A stretch of 64,000 nt of DNA from Brevundimonas sp. UBA7506 (lineage in GTDB: Bacteria > Pseudomonadota > Alphaproteobacteria > Caulobacterales > Caulobacteraceae). The notes beneath the pieces were generated by a model. The model worked only from the letters and a program-made list of their open reading frames with translations, made no database searches and was not told the origin of the DNA. The first letter of the stretch is position 1. The number at the start of each line of letters is the position of its first letter. A program made the position numbers and the translations under genes. The stretch is from positions 444,969 through 508,968 of the forward strand of contig NZ_DLNQ01000015.1 of assembly GCF_002479495.1 (NCBI RefSeq), given 5' to 3'. Positions 1 through 9,106 of the stretch are shown here, piece after piece.

Positions 1-198
1 GCGCGTCTTTACGAGAAAGGCGACGAGGGCGTGGCGCCGAACGCGACCGAGGCCTTCAAGTGGTACATGATCGCGGCCCGTCGCGGCGACCAGCAGGCTC
101 TGGCGGCGGTGCAGCGGCTGACGCCTCTGACCCCGGCCGAGACGCGCCGCGCGGCGCGCGAGGCCGCCGACGCTTTCACGGTCGATCCGGTCGCGTAA
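1..198 (+). CDS. Sel1-repeat protein, C-terminal fragment
   Basis: The reading frame is open from the first base of the window to a TAA at 196-198, so only the last 65 residues are visible. They hold a Sel1/TPR-like repeat (ARLYEKGDEGV...EAFKWYMIAARRGD) ending about 25 residues before the C-terminus. Sel1 repeats form alpha-solenoids for protein-protein contacts; in alphaproteobacteria they occur in many envelope and polarity proteins, including PodJ-like ones. The N-terminus is outside the window, so the exact protein cannot be named. Confidence 0.7.
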   Translation, partial: ARLYEKGDEGVAPNATEAFKWYMIAARRGDQQALAAVQRLTPLTPAETRRAAREAADAFTVDPVA

Positions 199-315
199 CG
201 CGACGCATCGAAACGGCGGCGGGGGTGGCGGTTCGCCGCGGCGCTCGCTAAGACCAGAAGTCTAGTCGCCTTACCGGCGCTGTTCTGCGTTCCCTTCCAG
301 CCGAAGGCGCGTGCC

Positions 316-1239
316 GTGGATATTTACCTGCCGATCGCCGAGGTTTCGGTGAACTGGCCGTTCCTGGTGATGCTGGGCGCGCTGGTCGGCTTTGTCTCGG
401 GCCTGTTCGGCATCGGCGGCGGCTTCCTGATGGCGCCGGTTCTGGTCTTCATGGGCATCCCCCCGACCGTGGCCGTCGCCAGCCAGGCCAGCCACGTCGT
501 CGCCTCCTCGACCTCGGGCGTGATCCGCTATTCCGGCATGAAGGCGGTCGACTACCGCATCGGCGGCATCATGGCCGTGGGCGGGGCCCTGGGCGCGCTC
601 GCGGGGGTCGAGCTGTTCCGCTACCTGCGCCTGCTGGGGCAGGCCGATCTGGTCGTGGCCCTGTCCTATCTGATCTTCCTCGGCTCGATTGGCAGCATGA
701 TGCTGTACGAAAGCCTGACGCAGATCCTGCACCGGGTGCGCGGCGAGACCCCGGAACGGAAGGAACGCCGTCGCCCCCTGTGGCTGTACGGCCTGCCGTT
801 CCGGATGCGCTTCCCGCGTTCGGGGCTCTACATCAGCGCCATTCCGCCCTTCGGCCTCGGCGTCTTCGCGGGCATCCTGTCGGCCATCATGGGGGTGGGC
901 GGCGGCTTCATCCTGGTGCCCGCCATGCTCTATGTGCTGCGGATGCGGGCCAGCGTCGTGGTGGGCACAAGCCTGTTCCAGATCATCATCACCACGGCCA
1001 TCACCACCATCCTGCAGGCCGGGCGCAACCAGACGGTGGATATCGTTCTGTCGACCATCCTGCTGCTGGGCGGGGTGGTCGGCGCCCAGTTCGGGGCCAG
1101 GTTGTCGGGCCGCTTCCGCGCCGAGGAGATGCGTGCGGCGCTCGGCCTGATCGTCCTGCTGGTCGGCATCCAGATGGGGCTGGAGCTGTTCGTGCGGCCC
1201 AGCGACCTCTTCCTGCTGGCGCCGGGAGTGGGGGACTGA
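316..1239 (+). CDS. TauE/SafE family sulfite/sulfonate exporter
   Basis: This 307-residue multi-spanning inner-membrane protein belongs to the TSUP (TauE/SafE) family, which exports sulfite or organosulfur anions. The two-fold family signature is present: GIGGGFL near residue 32 and GVGGGFIL near residue 192, each opening one half of the inverted-repeat fold. The start is taken as GTG at 316. The stop TGA overlaps the ATG of the next gene (TGATG at 1237-1241), so the two are translationally coupled. The substrate cannot be read from sequence. Confidence 0.88.
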   Translation: MDIYLPIAEVSVNWPFLVMLGALVGFVSGLFGIGGGFLMAPVLVFMGIPPTVAVASQASHVVASSTSGVIRYSGMKAVDYRIGGIMAVGGALGALAGVELFRYLRLLGQADLVVALSYLIFLGSIGSMMLYESLTQILHRVRGETPERKERRRPLWLYGLPFRMRFPRSGLYISAIPPFGLGVFAGILSAIMGVGGGFILVPAMLYVLRMRASVVVGTSLFQIIITTAITTILQAGRNQTVDIVLSTILLLGGVVGAQFGARLSGRFRAEEMRAALGLIVLLVGIQMGLELFVRPSDLFLLAPGVGD

Positions 1240-2060
1240 TGTTCCAGGCCCTGCCGCCCGAACCCGCGCCCGTCGTCGCACCCGCGTCGCCCGGAATGAT
1301 CGAGCGCTCGGTCGCCACCGAGGGCGAGGTGCGCGTCGCCGCCGCCCTGACCGACGCCCAGGTCAAGGTGGACTCCAGCTTCCGCGGCGCCTCCATCGTC
1401 CTCTATGGCGCGGTGTTCAATGCGACCGACAGCCCAGCCGACGTGGTGGTGGTGGTGCGCGGGCCGGATGCCCCGGTGCGTCTGGTCAAGAAGACGCGCA
1501 ACATGGGCGTCTGGCTGAACAGCCGCCCGGTTCTGTTCGAGGGCGCGCCCGGCTTTTACATGACCGCCTCGACCCGGCCGCTGAGCGACATCGCAGACTT
1601 CGGCCAGCTGCGCCGTCTGGGCGTCGGCGTCGATCACCTGCGCATCGACGCCCCGCAGGAAAGCCGCACGGTCACCCGCTATGGCGTGCGCGACGTGGTG
1701 GTCAGCCGCTTGGGCGAGAACTATCTCGACTGGCGTCGCGCCGTGATCCGTCTGAAGGAGGCGGCGGCCCTCTACAACACCGATCCCGACGGGGTGCAGT
1801 TCGTCGACAAGGGCCTGTTCCGCGCCGAGGTCGAGTTGCCGGCCGTGGCCCCGACCGGCAAATACTACGCCGAGGTCTGGCTGTTTCAGGAGGGGGCGCC
1901 GGTGTCGGTGTCCAACCTGACCCTAACGGTCGAGAAGGTCGGGCTGGAACGCGACATCTATGAGTTCGCCCATCGGCGGCCGTGGTCCTACGGCGTGCTG
2001 TGCGTCTTCCTGGCGGCCCTGACGGGCTATGCGGCGTCGCGGGTGTTCAGGAGCAGATAG
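1239..2060 (+). CDS. Alph_Pro_TM / TIGR02186 family membrane protein
   Basis: This 273-residue protein has a large beta-rich region and one C-terminal membrane helix (about residues 248-268) followed by RVFRSR, so the bulk probably lies in the periplasm. It matches the alphaproteobacterial TIGR02186/PF09608 family, which is habitually encoded directly after TauE/SafE transporters, as here with a one-base overlap. No classical signal peptide is seen at the chosen ATG (MFQALPPEPAP). A role as partner of the exporter is inferred from this conserved pairing; the biochemical function is unknown. Confidence 0.8.
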   Translation: MFQALPPEPAPVVAPASPGMIERSVATEGEVRVAAALTDAQVKVDSSFRGASIVLYGAVFNATDSPADVVVVVRGPDAPVRLVKKTRNMGVWLNSRPVLFEGAPGFYMTASTRPLSDIADFGQLRRLGVGVDHLRIDAPQESRTVTRYGVRDVVVSRLGENYLDWRRAVIRLKEAAALYNTDPDGVQFVDKGLFRAEVELPAVAPTGKYYAEVWLFQEGAPVSVSNLTLTVEKVGLERDIYEFAHRRPWSYGVLCVFLAALTGYAASRVFRSR

Positions 2061-2125
2061 GGCATCTCTTCTGGGCGCTATCGCTCGCCGTGCGGCGGTT
2101 CGCTGCTTGAGCGCTATCTCCCAGC

Positions 2126-2223
2126 CGTCATCCCGGCCGCAGCGAAGCGCAGAGCCGTGACCGCCCGAGACGCCGGCGCTTCCTGCGGTGCCGGATAAGC
2201 GCTGCGCGCTTTCCGGGATGACG
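2126..2223 (+). repeat. Dispersed palindromic repeat, family A, copy 1
   Basis: The element is bounded by CGTCATCCCGG (2126-2136) and its complement CCGGGATGACG (2213-2223), with several internal stem-forming stretches. A second diverged copy lies in inverted orientation at 57598-57704; the two align along their whole length. It is an intergenic REP-like element, not coding. Confidence 0.75.
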
Positions 2224-2276
2224 AGGGCGCGCGCTCAAGCAGCGAGCGACCGCGTCGCGAGCGTAGCGCAAAAAGA

Positions 2277-2304
2277 AAAGGGCGGCTCGAAGGAGCCGCC
2301 CTTT
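2277..2304 (-). terminator. Rho-independent terminator of the fad operon
   Basis: A perfect 12-bp stem (AAAGGGCGGCTC / GAGCCGCCCTTT) with loop GAAG is followed on the minus strand by a T-rich tail. It sits 26 bases past the stop of the minus-strand hydratase/dehydrogenase gene. Confidence 0.85.
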
Positions 2305-2329
2305 CCATTTCAGTCCGAAGCCAACCCGA

Positions 2330-4501
2330 TCAGGCGGCCTTCTTCTCCGGCGCGAAGCGGCCGTAGAAGGTCTCGCCCTTGGCGGCCATCTCACGCAGCA
2401 GTTCCGGCACCTTGAAGCGGTCGCCGTAGGTGGCGGTCAGGCGGTCGGCGGTCTCGACGAAGGCTTTCAGGCCGGTCTGGTCGATCAGGGTGATCGGGCC
2501 GCCCGACCAGGGGGCGAAGCCCCAGCCCAGGATGGCGCCCAGATCGGCTTCGCGCGGGTCGTCGATGACGCCCTCGGCCCAGCAGCGGGCGACCTCGACG
2601 GCCTGACGATAGAGCAGGCGCGTCTTCAGCTCGTCGACCAGTTCCGGGGTCGAATCGTCGAACTTGACCGGGGCCAGTTCCGACAGGCCCGTCCACAGGG
2701 TCTTGGGCTTGGTGTCATAGTCGTAGAAGCCCTTGCCGTTCTTGCGGCCGTAACGACCGCCCTCGACCATCTTGGCGACGATGTCGGCGCCTTCCGACGG
2801 GACATAGGCGTCGCCCAGGTCGATCGCCGTCTGCTTGGCGATCTTGTAGGACAGGTCCAGAGCGACGTCGTCGTGCATCTCCAGCGGGCCGCGCGGCATG
2901 CCGGTCATGCGACCGACGTTGTCGATCAGGGCCGGGGCGTAGCCTTCCTCGAGCATGGCCATGCCTTCCATCAGGAAGGTGGAGAAGCAGCGCGAGGTGT
3001 AGAAGCCGCGGCTGTCATTCACGACGATCGGGGTCTTCTTGATCTTCAGGACGTAGTCGATGGCCTTGGCGATGGCGGCCGGCCCGGTCTTTTCGCCGAG
3101 GATGATTTCGACCAGCATCATCTTGTCGACGGGCGAGAAGAAGTGGATGCCGATGAAGTCCTCGGGACGAACCGAGGCCTCGGCCAGGCCGGTGATCGGC
3201 AGGGTCGAGGTGTTGGAGCCGAAGACGGCGCCTTCGGCCAGTTGCGCCTCGGCGCGTTTGGTCACGTCGGCCTTGATCTCGCGGTTTTCGAACACGGCCT
3301 CGATGACCAGGTCCGACCCCTTGATGTGATCATAGTCCGTCGTCGCCGTGACCAGGGCCAGGGTGGCGTCGAACTTCTCCTGGGTCATCTGGCCGCGCGA
3401 CAGACGCTTCTTCAGCAGGTCCTCGACGTGGGCCTTGCCCTTGTCGGCGGCTTCCTGGGTCTGGTCGATCAGGACGGTCTCGATGCCGGCCATGACCTGC
3501 ACATAGGCCACGCCCGCGCCCATCATGCCGGCGCCCAGCACCGTGACCTTCTTGGCGTCCGACTTGGGCACGCCCGCCGGACGCACGGCGCCCTTGTCCA
3601 GTTCCTGCTTGGACAGGAAGAGGCTGCGGATCATGGCCTGGGCCTGCGGCGTCATCAGGGTCTTGATGAAGTATCGGGTCTCGATGCGGAGCGCCGCGTC
3701 CATCGGCACCTGAACGCCCTCGTAGACGGCCTTCATCAGGTTGGTCGCGGCCGGATAGTTGCCGTAGGTCTGCTTGCGGATCATCGCATTGCCGACCAGG
3801 AAGTTCTGGATGCCCGCCGGATGGTAGGGGCCGCCGCCGGGCAGTTTGAAGCCCTTGTCGTCCCAGGGCTGCACGGCCTTGCCGCCGTTCCTGATCCAGG
3901 TCTTGGCGGCCTCGACCGACTGACCCTTTTCGGCGATCTCGTGGACGATGCCCGCGCCCTTGGCGTCATTGGGGCGGAAGGACTTGCCCTCGGTCATGGC
4001 CATCATGGCGGCCTGGACGCCGACCAGACGCGTCAGGCGCTGGGTGCCGCCGCCGCCGGGGAAGAGGCCGACCTTGATCTCGGGCAGGCCCAACTGGATC
4101 TTGTTGTCGTTCTCGACCACGCGATAGTGGCAGGCCAGGGTGAGTTCGAGCCCGCCGCCGAGCGCCAGGCCGTTGATGGCCGCGGCCACCGGCTTGCCGC
4201 AGGTTTCCAGCGCGCGCAGGGCGCCGTTCATCTTCCAGCCGGCGTCATAGGCGTCCTGCAGGCTGGCGCCGCCGATCATGCCTCCGGCGATGTCGCCCAG
4301 GTCCGCTCCGGCGCAGAAGCCCGAGGCCTTGCCCGAGGTCAGGACCGCGCCCTTGATGGCGTCGTCGGTCTTGATGCGTTTCACCAGCTGCGGGATCTCG
4401 GCCATGACGGACGAGGTCAGGGTGTTCATCGAGCGCCCGGGGACGTCGAAGGTGATCAGGGCGACGCCGTCGGCGTCCACATCGATCTTGAAGTTTTCCA
4501 T
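2330..4501 (-). CDS. fadJ: 3-hydroxyacyl-CoA dehydrogenase / enoyl-CoA hydratase
   Basis: This 723-residue bifunctional beta-oxidation enzyme hydrates enoyl-CoA and oxidises 3-hydroxyacyl-CoA with NAD. An N-terminal crotonase domain (about 1-190, oxyanion segments [10 protein letters not shown] and [11 protein letters not shown]) is followed by a Rossmann domain with [12 protein letters not shown] near residue 320 and the C-terminal 3HCDH domain. The start is MENFKID at 4501; an upstream in-frame ATG would extend into the preceding thiolase gene. The thiolase stop lies 17 bases upstream, so the two form one operon. FadJ and FadB cannot be separated safely without phylogeny. Confidence 0.92.
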   Translation of the reverse strand: MENFKIDVDADGVALITFDVPGRSMNTLTSSVMAEIPQLVKRIKTDDAIKGAVLTSGKASGFCAGADLGDIAGGMIGGASLQDAYDAGWKMNGALRALETCGKPVAAAINGLALGGGLELTLACHYRVVENDNKIQLGLPEIKVGLFPGGGGTQRLTRLVGVQAAMMAMTEGKSFRPNDAKGAGIVHEIAEKGQSVEAAKTWIRNGGKAVQPWDDKGFKLPGGGPYHPAGIQNFLVGNAMIRKQTYGNYPAATNLMKAVYEGVQVPMDAALRIETRYFIKTLMTPQAQAMIRSLFLSKQELDKGAVRPAGVPKSDAKKVTVLGAGMMGAGVAYVQVMAGIETVLIDQTQEAADKGKAHVEDLLKKRLSRGQMTQEKFDATLALVTATTDYDHIKGSDLVIEAVFENREIKADVTKRAEAQLAEGAVFGSNTSTLPITGLAEASVRPEDFIGIHFFSPVDKMMLVEIILGEKTGPAAIAKAIDYVLKIKKTPIVVNDSRGFYTSRCFSTFLMEGMAMLEEGYAPALIDNVGRMTGMPRGPLEMHDDVALDLSYKIAKQTAIDLGDAYVPSEGADIVAKMVEGGRYGRKNGKGFYDYDTKPKTLWTGLSELAPVKFDDSTPELVDELKTRLLYRQAVEVARCWAEGVIDDPREADLGAILGWGFAPWSGGPITLIDQTGLKAFVETADRLTATYGDRFKVPELLREMAAKGETFYGRFAPEKKAA

Positions 4502-4518
4502 GGTCAGTCGCTCCCGGA

Positions 4519-5724
4519 TCAGACGCGTTCGATGACGGTGGCGGTGCCCATGCCGCCGCCGATGCACAGGGTGATGAGGGCGGTTTCCTTGTCCGAGCGT
4601 TCCAGCTCGTCCAGCACCACGCCGGTGATCATGGCGCCGGTGGCGCCCAGCGGGTGGCCCATGGCGATGGCGCCGCCGCAGACGTTGATCTTGTCGTGCG
4701 GAATGTCCAGCGCCTGCATGTAGCGCAGGACCACGGCGGCGAAGGCCTCGTTCAGCTCATAGAGATCGATGTCGGTGGACTTCATGCCCAGACGACCCAG
4801 CAGCTTGTTGGTCACGAACTCCGGGCCGGTCAGCATGATCGACGGCTCCGAGCCGATCGAGGCGGCGCCGCGGATCTTGGCGCGCGGCTTCAGGCCCAAG
4901 GCCTTGCCGGCTTCCAGCGAGCCGATCAGGACGCCCGCCGAACCGTCGACGATGCCCGAGGAGTTGCCCGGCGTGTGGACGTGGTTGACGCGTTCGACCT
5001 CGGGGTAGCGCTGGTTGATTACGCTGTCGAAGGCCATTTCGCCCATCATGGCGAAGGAGGCGTTCAGGGCGCCGAGCGTCTGCATGTCCGTGTTCGGACG
5101 AATGGTCTCGTCATGGTCCAGGCGGACCAGGCCCAGCTGGTCCAGAACAGGGATGACCGACTTGCTGAAGCGGCCCTCGGCCCAGGACTGGGCCGAACGC
5201 TTGTGGCTCTCGACCGAATAGGCGTCCACGTCGGCGCGGCTGAAGCCCCACTTGGTGGCGATCATGTCGGCCGAGACGCCTTGCGGCACGAAATAGGTCG
5301 AGAAGGCCGAGGACGGGTCCACCGGCCAGGCGCCGCCGTCCGAGCCCATCGGCACGCGGCTCATGGCCTCGACGCCGCCGCCGACGGCGAAGTCGGCCTC
5401 GCCGGATTTCACCTTGGCGGCGGCCATGTTCACGGCTTCCAGGCCCGAGGCGCAGAAGCGGTTGATCTGCACGCCCGCCGTGGTCTGGGCCCAGCCGGCG
5501 TTCAGCACGGCGGTGCGGGCGATGTCGGCGCCCTGCTCGCCCACCGGCGAGACGCAGCCGAGGATGACGTCGTCCACCTTGGAGGTGTCCAGGCCGTTGC
5601 GGTCGCGGATCGCCTCCAGCACCTGCGTCGCCAGGGACAGGGCGGTGATCTCGTGCAGGGACCCGTCCTTCTTGCCCTTGCCGCGCGGGGTGCGCACGGC
5701 GTCGTAGATGTAGGCGTCGGCCAT
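4519..5724 (-). CDS. fadA: Acetyl-CoA C-acyltransferase (thiolase)
   Basis: This 401-residue thiolase cleaves 3-ketoacyl-CoA to acetyl-CoA in the last step of beta-oxidation. The nucleophile is Cys91 in [10 protein letters not shown]; His357 ([15 protein letters not shown]) and Cys387 (TLCIGGGMG) complete the active site. The length is normal for the family. It is the first gene of a two-gene operon with the following hydratase/dehydrogenase, matching the alpha-beta pairing of the trifunctional complex. Confidence 0.93.
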   Translation of the reverse strand: MADAYIYDAVRTPRGKGKKDGSLHEITALSLATQVLEAIRDRNGLDTSKVDDVILGCVSPVGEQGADIARTAVLNAGWAQTTAGVQINRFCASGLEAVNMAAAKVKSGEADFAVGGGVEAMSRVPMGSDGGAWPVDPSSAFSTYFVPQGVSADMIATKWGFSRADVDAYSVESHKRSAQSWAEGRFSKSVIPVLDQLGLVRLDHDETIRPNTDMQTLGALNASFAMMGEMAFDSVINQRYPEVERVNHVHTPGNSSGIVDGSAGVLIGSLEAGKALGLKPRAKIRGAASIGSEPSIMLTGPEFVTNKLLGRLGMKSTDIDLYELNEAFAAVVLRYMQALDIPHDKINVCGGAIAMGHPLGATGAMITGVVLDELERSDKETALITLCIGGGMGTATVIERV

Positions 5725-5822
5725 GAATGTCTCTCTTGCTTCTAGGGTCCCTATCGCTTGGCGCGCGGCGCCTCGCTGCTTGAGGGACGGGTCTGGAATT
5801 GAAACTTGGTGCGTAGAAACCC

Positions 5823-5846
5823 GACGTTTACGTCAACGTCAAGTAA
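5823..5846. promoter_or_regulatory. Candidate operator upstream of fadA
   Basis: An imperfect dyad TTTACGT-CA-ACGTCAA lies about 100 bases upstream of the thiolase start. Tandem ACGT half-sites of this kind resemble operators of MerR-type LiuR and related regulators of fatty-acid and branched-chain amino-acid catabolism. The link to a regulator is inference. Confidence 0.35.
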
Positions 5847-5871
5847 CAAGGCGCGTGACACCGTTCTGACC

Positions 5872-5984
5872 CGCTCATCCCCGCGGAGGCGGGGACCCAG
5901 TCCTTTGGCTTCCAAGCGCTTCGACCGATGTGCAGTTCCCTGACCGGCGCTCTCACTGGGTCCCCGCCTCCGCGGGGATGAGCG
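5872..5984. repeat. Inverted repeat pair, family B, copy 1
   Basis: A perfect 30-base arm at 5872-5901 (starting CGCTCATCCCCGCGGAGG) is repeated in inverted orientation at 5955-5984 with a 53-base spacer. The identical arm pair recurs at 60694-60822. Each arm is itself partly palindromic around CCCCGCGGAGGCGGGG. The sequence is noncoding, between two minus-strand genes. Confidence 0.85.
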
Positions 5985-6003
5985 GATTTTTGGAAGGCGG
6001 CGC

Positions 6004-7224
6004 CTACTGTTTCGCCAGCCGCACCAGCTTGCCGTCTTCCTCGTCGGTAATGACCCAGACGGCGCCGTCGGCGGCGACGGCCACGTCGCGGATGCGGGCG
6101 TTCAGGTCGGTCAGCAGGCGCTCTTCGCCGACGACGCGGTTGTTCTCCAGCACCAGTCGCGCCAGTTGCTTGCCGCCCAGGCCCGTGACCAGCAGGTTGC
6201 CGTTCCAGCCCGGGAACATGGCGCCGCTGTAGAAGGTCATGCCGCCCGGCGCGATGACCGGGTCCCAGTAATAGACGGGCTGTTCCGTGCCTTCCCTGGC
6301 TGTGACGGCCTCGGGAATAGCCGAGCCGTTGTACTCGATGCCGTAGGCGACGCCGGGCCAGCCGTAGTTCTTGCCCGCCTGATCCAGATTGATTTCATCG
6401 CCGCCGCGCGTGCCATGCTCGACGGTCCAGATGGCGCCCGTGCCGGGCTGGACGGCGATGCCCTGCATGTTGCGGTGGCCCAGCGACCAGATTTCGGGCT
6501 TTGCGCCCGGTTGACCGACGAAGGGGTTGTCGGACGGCACGCTGCCGTCGGCGTTGATGCGGATGGTCTTGCCCATGTGCGAGCCCAGGTCCTGGGCCTG
6601 GGGCCGCATCGGCTTGTCGGAGCGTTCGCCAAGCGTAATGAACAGCTTGCCGTCCGGGGCGAAGGCCAGGGACGAGCCGAAATGCTTGTCGCCGTCATAG
6701 GTAGGCAGGGCGTGGAAGATGACCTGCACGTTCTCGACCTTCGACAGGTCGTCCGACAGGCGACCGCGCGCCACGGCGGTGCCGTTGCCGCCGTCTCGCG
6801 GTTCGGCGTAGGACCAGTAGATCAGCCGGTCCTGAGCGAAGGTCGGGCTGAGGATGACGTCCAGCAGTCCACCCTGGCCGCGGGCGGCGACGGCGGGCAG
6901 GCCCGTGATCGGCTCGCTGATCCGGCCGTCAGCGCTGACCACCCGCATCCGGCCGGGCTTTTCCGTCACCAGCCACTGACCGTCCGGCAGCAGGGCCAGG
7001 CCCCAGGGATGAACCAGCCCCGAGGCTACGACGCTGTGGCTCAGCGCCGCCTCGGTGCGCACGCCGGGCGCGCGGGTCTGGCCCTCGAAGGCCGGTTTCT
7101 GGTCCGGGTTGTTGGCCGGGCGGGTCTCTACCGGCGCGCCGGGGGCGGCGTCTTGGCCGTTGGCCCCGCAGGCGGCGGCGAGAACGAGGAGTGAGGCGGA
7201 AGCGGCGAGGACGATCGGGCGCAT
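6004..7224 (-). CDS. PQQ-dependent sugar dehydrogenase, lipoprotein
   Basis: This 406-residue protein resembles the soluble aldose sugar dehydrogenase (YliI/Asd) family, six-bladed beta-propellers that oxidise sugars with PQQ. The N-terminus is a lipoprotein signal with the lipobox LAAAC (Cys19), so the protein should be anchored in the periplasm or outer membrane. Family motifs include HPWGLALLPDGQWLVTEKPG, GHRNMQGIAV and NYGWPGVAYG. A repeat-filled 279-base gap separates it from the thiolase gene, and it appears to be a single transcription unit. The real substrate is unknown. Confidence 0.85.
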   Translation of the reverse strand: MRPIVLAASASLLVLAAACGANGQDAAPGAPVETRPANNPDQKPAFEGQTRAPGVRTEAALSHSVVASGLVHPWGLALLPDGQWLVTEKPGRMRVVSADGRISEPITGLPAVAARGQGGLLDVILSPTFAQDRLIYWSYAEPRDGGNGTAVARGRLSDDLSKVENVQVIFHALPTYDGDKHFGSSLAFAPDGKLFITLGERSDKPMRPQAQDLGSHMGKTIRINADGSVPSDNPFVGQPGAKPEIWSLGHRNMQGIAVQPGTGAIWTVEHGTRGGDEINLDQAGKNYGWPGVAYGIEYNGSAIPEAVTAREGTEQPVYYWDPVIAPGGMTFYSGAMFPGWNGNLLVTGLGGKQLARLVLENNRVVGEERLLTDLNARIRDVAVAADGAVWVITDEEDGKLVRLAKQ

Positions 7225-7420
7225 GGGGCTCTCCTGAACAGCAGATTGTGCAATCCAGAATGAAGCCTTGCCGTTCCCTGCGCGAGCCGAAACCGCCCGC
7301 GACCGATCGTCCCGTGCGATTTCCGTGCTTAAGCGGCTTGAACCCGAGGGAAGGCGGCGATATACGCACGCCTCTCGCGCCTCCCCGGTCGGTCACGACC
7401 CCGCGCGAGGTCCCGTAAGG

Positions 7421-7497
7421 GGTTGGGTAGCTCAGATGGTTAGAGCGGTGGATTCATAACCCACAGGTCGGCGGTTCGATCCCGCCTCCAACCACCA
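7421..7497 (+). tRNA. tRNA-Met (anticodon CAT), prophage integration site
   Basis: A complete 77-nt cloverleaf includes an encoded CCA end. The acceptor GGTTGGG pairs with TCCAACC (one G-U), the D-arm is GCTC/GAGC, the anticodon loop is TTCATAA, and the T-arm is GGCGG-TTCGATC-CCGCC. The anticodon stem closes with an A-C apposition at 31-39. The 3' half, from the anticodon loop on, is the left prophage attachment core, so the integrated phage supplies or duplicates this half and keeps the gene intact. CAT could be elongator Met or the Ile2 (lysidine) species; it lacks initiator features. Confidence 0.93.
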
Positions 7498-7498
7498 C
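7453..7498. other. attL core (46-bp direct repeat)
   Basis: This segment is identical to 51833-51878, running from the tRNA anticodon loop (TTCATAACC) through the CCA end plus one base. Flanking bases differ on both sides, which defines the core. Confidence 0.93.
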
Positions 7499-7600
7499 GG
7501 ATTTCCTTAAAATCAATGGCTTACGAGGCGCGTCACGGTGCGTGCGAGTTCGCCCTATGGGAACATTACGGGAAGATTGGGCGGGGTTCGGGACAATATC

Positions 7601-7617
7601 CCCGGAATAGTCCCGAA
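7601..7617. other. Putative integrase arm site (P' arm)
   Basis: The 17-mer CCCGGAATAGTCCCGAA is repeated exactly at 51751-51767. It lies 102 bases inside the attL core, and its mate lies 65 bases inside the attR core. In the excised circle the two would flank the attP core, as arm-type integrase sites do. A complementary TTCGGGAC at 7587-7594 adds an inverted half-site. Confidence 0.65.
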
Positions 7618-7705
7618 GCGCGTTCCTCTTTCGTTCTAATTTGCTTGGCGTAGCCGTAATCGGCGCCGTAGGAGTCCGTCTGGGTCGGCAACCTCGGAGG
7701 ATGAC

Positions 7706-7870
7706 ATGGACACGCAACCCTGCGGCCCAGACGAAGCGTTTGCCCGCGACCTGGTCGAACTGGACCGGGAGCTTGAAGCCCGAACCGAACCGGAGATCCC
7801 CACCAAGACCGTCGACCTGATCGCCGGACTTCTGGCAGGCATGACCCATGTCGGGCGGCCTGCGCGATGA
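7706..7870 (+). CDS. Small phage protein, 54 aa
   Basis: This 54-residue acidic protein (MDTQPCGPDEAFARDLVELD...) has an RBS-like GGAGG nine bases before the ATG. It ends in an ATGA overlap with the next gene, which supports translation of both. No family is recognised. It is the first rightward gene inside attL, in a block typical of accessory genes. Confidence 0.6.
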   Translation: MDTQPCGPDEAFARDLVELDRELEARTEPEIPTKTVDLIAGLLAGMTHVGRPAR

Positions 7871-8079
7871 CCACCGCCAACGACGCCTATCTGGCGGAGC
7901 TGATGTTGCGGCTGGTCGGCCTCGACATGTCCAGCGCTGATGGATGGGCTGGGGCAGGGGCGATCCTGCGTGAAATCGAGTCCCTGGCTCCTGGCTCGAT
8001 AGCGAGGATGCAGTCCGGGCTAGCCCTTCGGCGGGCAGGCGCTTCGCTCCTGACAGGAGCGCGCATCGCGGACGCCTGA
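7867..8079 (+). CDS. Small phage protein, 70 aa
   Basis: This 70-residue hypothetical protein starts within the stop of the preceding gene (ATGA) and stops two bases before the next start. It looks helical (LAELMLRLVGLDMSSADGW) with no motif recognised. The tight overlaps place it in the 7706-8894 mini-operon. Confidence 0.6.
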   Translation: MTTANDAYLAELMLRLVGLDMSSADGWAGAGAILREIESLAPGSIARMQSGLALRRAGASLLTGARIADA

Positions 8080-8081
8080 CG

Positions 8082-8609
8082 ATGACGGAGGACGAAGACA
8101 CCCCCTTCTGGCGGGGCATCGATCAGGTGCCCGATGAGCATTTCCCCATAGGTCTGCACCACTTCCCCCTGATCGAAGCGCCCGACCGAGGAACCCAGAT
8201 ACGCGTCACCTGCTGCGCCTGCAGGAAGCAAGGACGCTTCACCGGCCTGGACCTGATCCGTCAGTTTCCTGACTGGCTGAGCCGCGACGCCTGCGAGTGG
8301 GCTTGCTCCCTGCGCTGCGATAGTTGCGGCGCAAGGCGGCTTTCGCTCAGCACGGCCGACGACCCAGGCGCTCACGGTTTTCGCGGAAGCTCGCGTGACA
8401 GTGCGGAGGTCATCCGCATCCGACGCCTGTTGGCCTGGCTGCCCGAAGGAGGTCTGCGCCTCGACGACGTGGCCTACCTGCTACGCGACGTGAACCACGT
8501 CCATCTGAGGGAGGCAGGCATGGCGGACGAAGTCGTGGACCTGTTTCGCTACGGCGGCCACCATTGCGGAAACTACTGGCCCCGGTCGCGCCTGAAAAAG
8601 ACTGCCTGA
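8082..8609 (+). CDS. Cysteine-rich zinc-ribbon-like phage protein
   Basis: This 175-residue protein has two cysteine pairs, VTCCACRKQGRF near residue 43 and LRCDSCGARR near residue 83, spaced as in a zinc ribbon. A C-terminal half follows with LLAWLPEGGLRLDDVAYLLRDV. It is the third gene in a tightly packed rightward set and is followed by another Cys-pair protein three bases later. Nucleic-acid binding is a guess from the ribbon; no specific family is recognised. Confidence 0.7.
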   Translation: MTEDEDTPFWRGIDQVPDEHFPIGLHHFPLIEAPDRGTQIRVTCCACRKQGRFTGLDLIRQFPDWLSRDACEWACSLRCDSCGARRLSLSTADDPGAHGFRGSSRDSAEVIRIRRLLAWLPEGGLRLDDVAYLLRDVNHVHLREAGMADEVVDLFRYGGHHCGNYWPRSRLKKTA

Positions 8610-8612
8610 CCT

Positions 8613-8894
8613 ATGGGCCATAACCCCCGATACCAAACCTGGTCATCGGCGCAGTGGATGAACCGGGCCGGGACCGTGGCCGAGCTACTGGCCCAGGACT
8701 GGCCGGTCATGGCGCGCTGCCTGACATGCCGCCTGGAGATGGATGTTCGTCTCGACGTCCTGCTGCGCGAGCGCGGACCCGACTTCTCCCTATGGGGACG
8801 ATCCGCGCGGTGCCGCAGCCGGCGATGTCAGGGGCGCATGTATTTCTGGACTTTTCCGCCCCAGGCCGGGGGCAAAGCCGTCGAAATGTTCTGA
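8613..8894 (+). CDS. Small zinc-binding-like phage protein, 93 aa
   Basis: This 93-residue protein has ARCLTCRLEMDV and ARCRSRRCQGRMYFW, giving cysteines that could bind one zinc. It sits three bases after the preceding Cys-rich gene. No named family is recognised; similarity in layout to its neighbour suggests the two work on the same target. Confidence 0.65.
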   Translation: MGHNPRYQTWSSAQWMNRAGTVAELLAQDWPVMARCLTCRLEMDVRLDVLLRERGPDFSLWGRSARCRSRRCQGRMYFWTFPPQAGGKAVEMF

Positions 8895-9106
8895 GTGATT
8901 GCAGCCTTCAACGCAAAGAAGCCCTCGCTGATCAGGCGAGGGCTCAGGTGCGCATCATCATCGAAGAAGACTAGAGCGGCGCATATTGCCGGGCCACCGC
9001 TCACACAGCCGGCACTGCCGTGTTCGAACGATGCGCAAAGGCAGAGGTTCCGCGACTCCTCAAACGGCGACCTGTGTGAGAGGCTTCGCACCCGGGAGGA
9101 ACGAAG
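8895..9106. other. Intergenic with hairpin
   Basis: The stretch holds an 8-bp stem AGCCCTCG/CGAGGGCT (8920-8944) with a 9-base loop but no T-run, so it is at best a weak terminator for the upstream mini-operon. No convincing gene is seen. Confidence 0.35.

Noticed and set aside
271..1281. Long minus-strand frame opposite the TauE/SafE gene
   Set aside because: His/Gln/Arg-rich composition with no domain; it is the antisense shadow of a clear membrane-protein gene.
2873..4723. 616-codon plus-strand frame over the fad genes
   Set aside because: High-GC antisense frame with low-complexity composition; the minus-strand enzymes are unmistakable.
8828..9091. Minus-strand 87-codon frame with several cysteines
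   Set aside because: No RBS, overlaps well-supported plus-strand genes, composition unlike neighbours.
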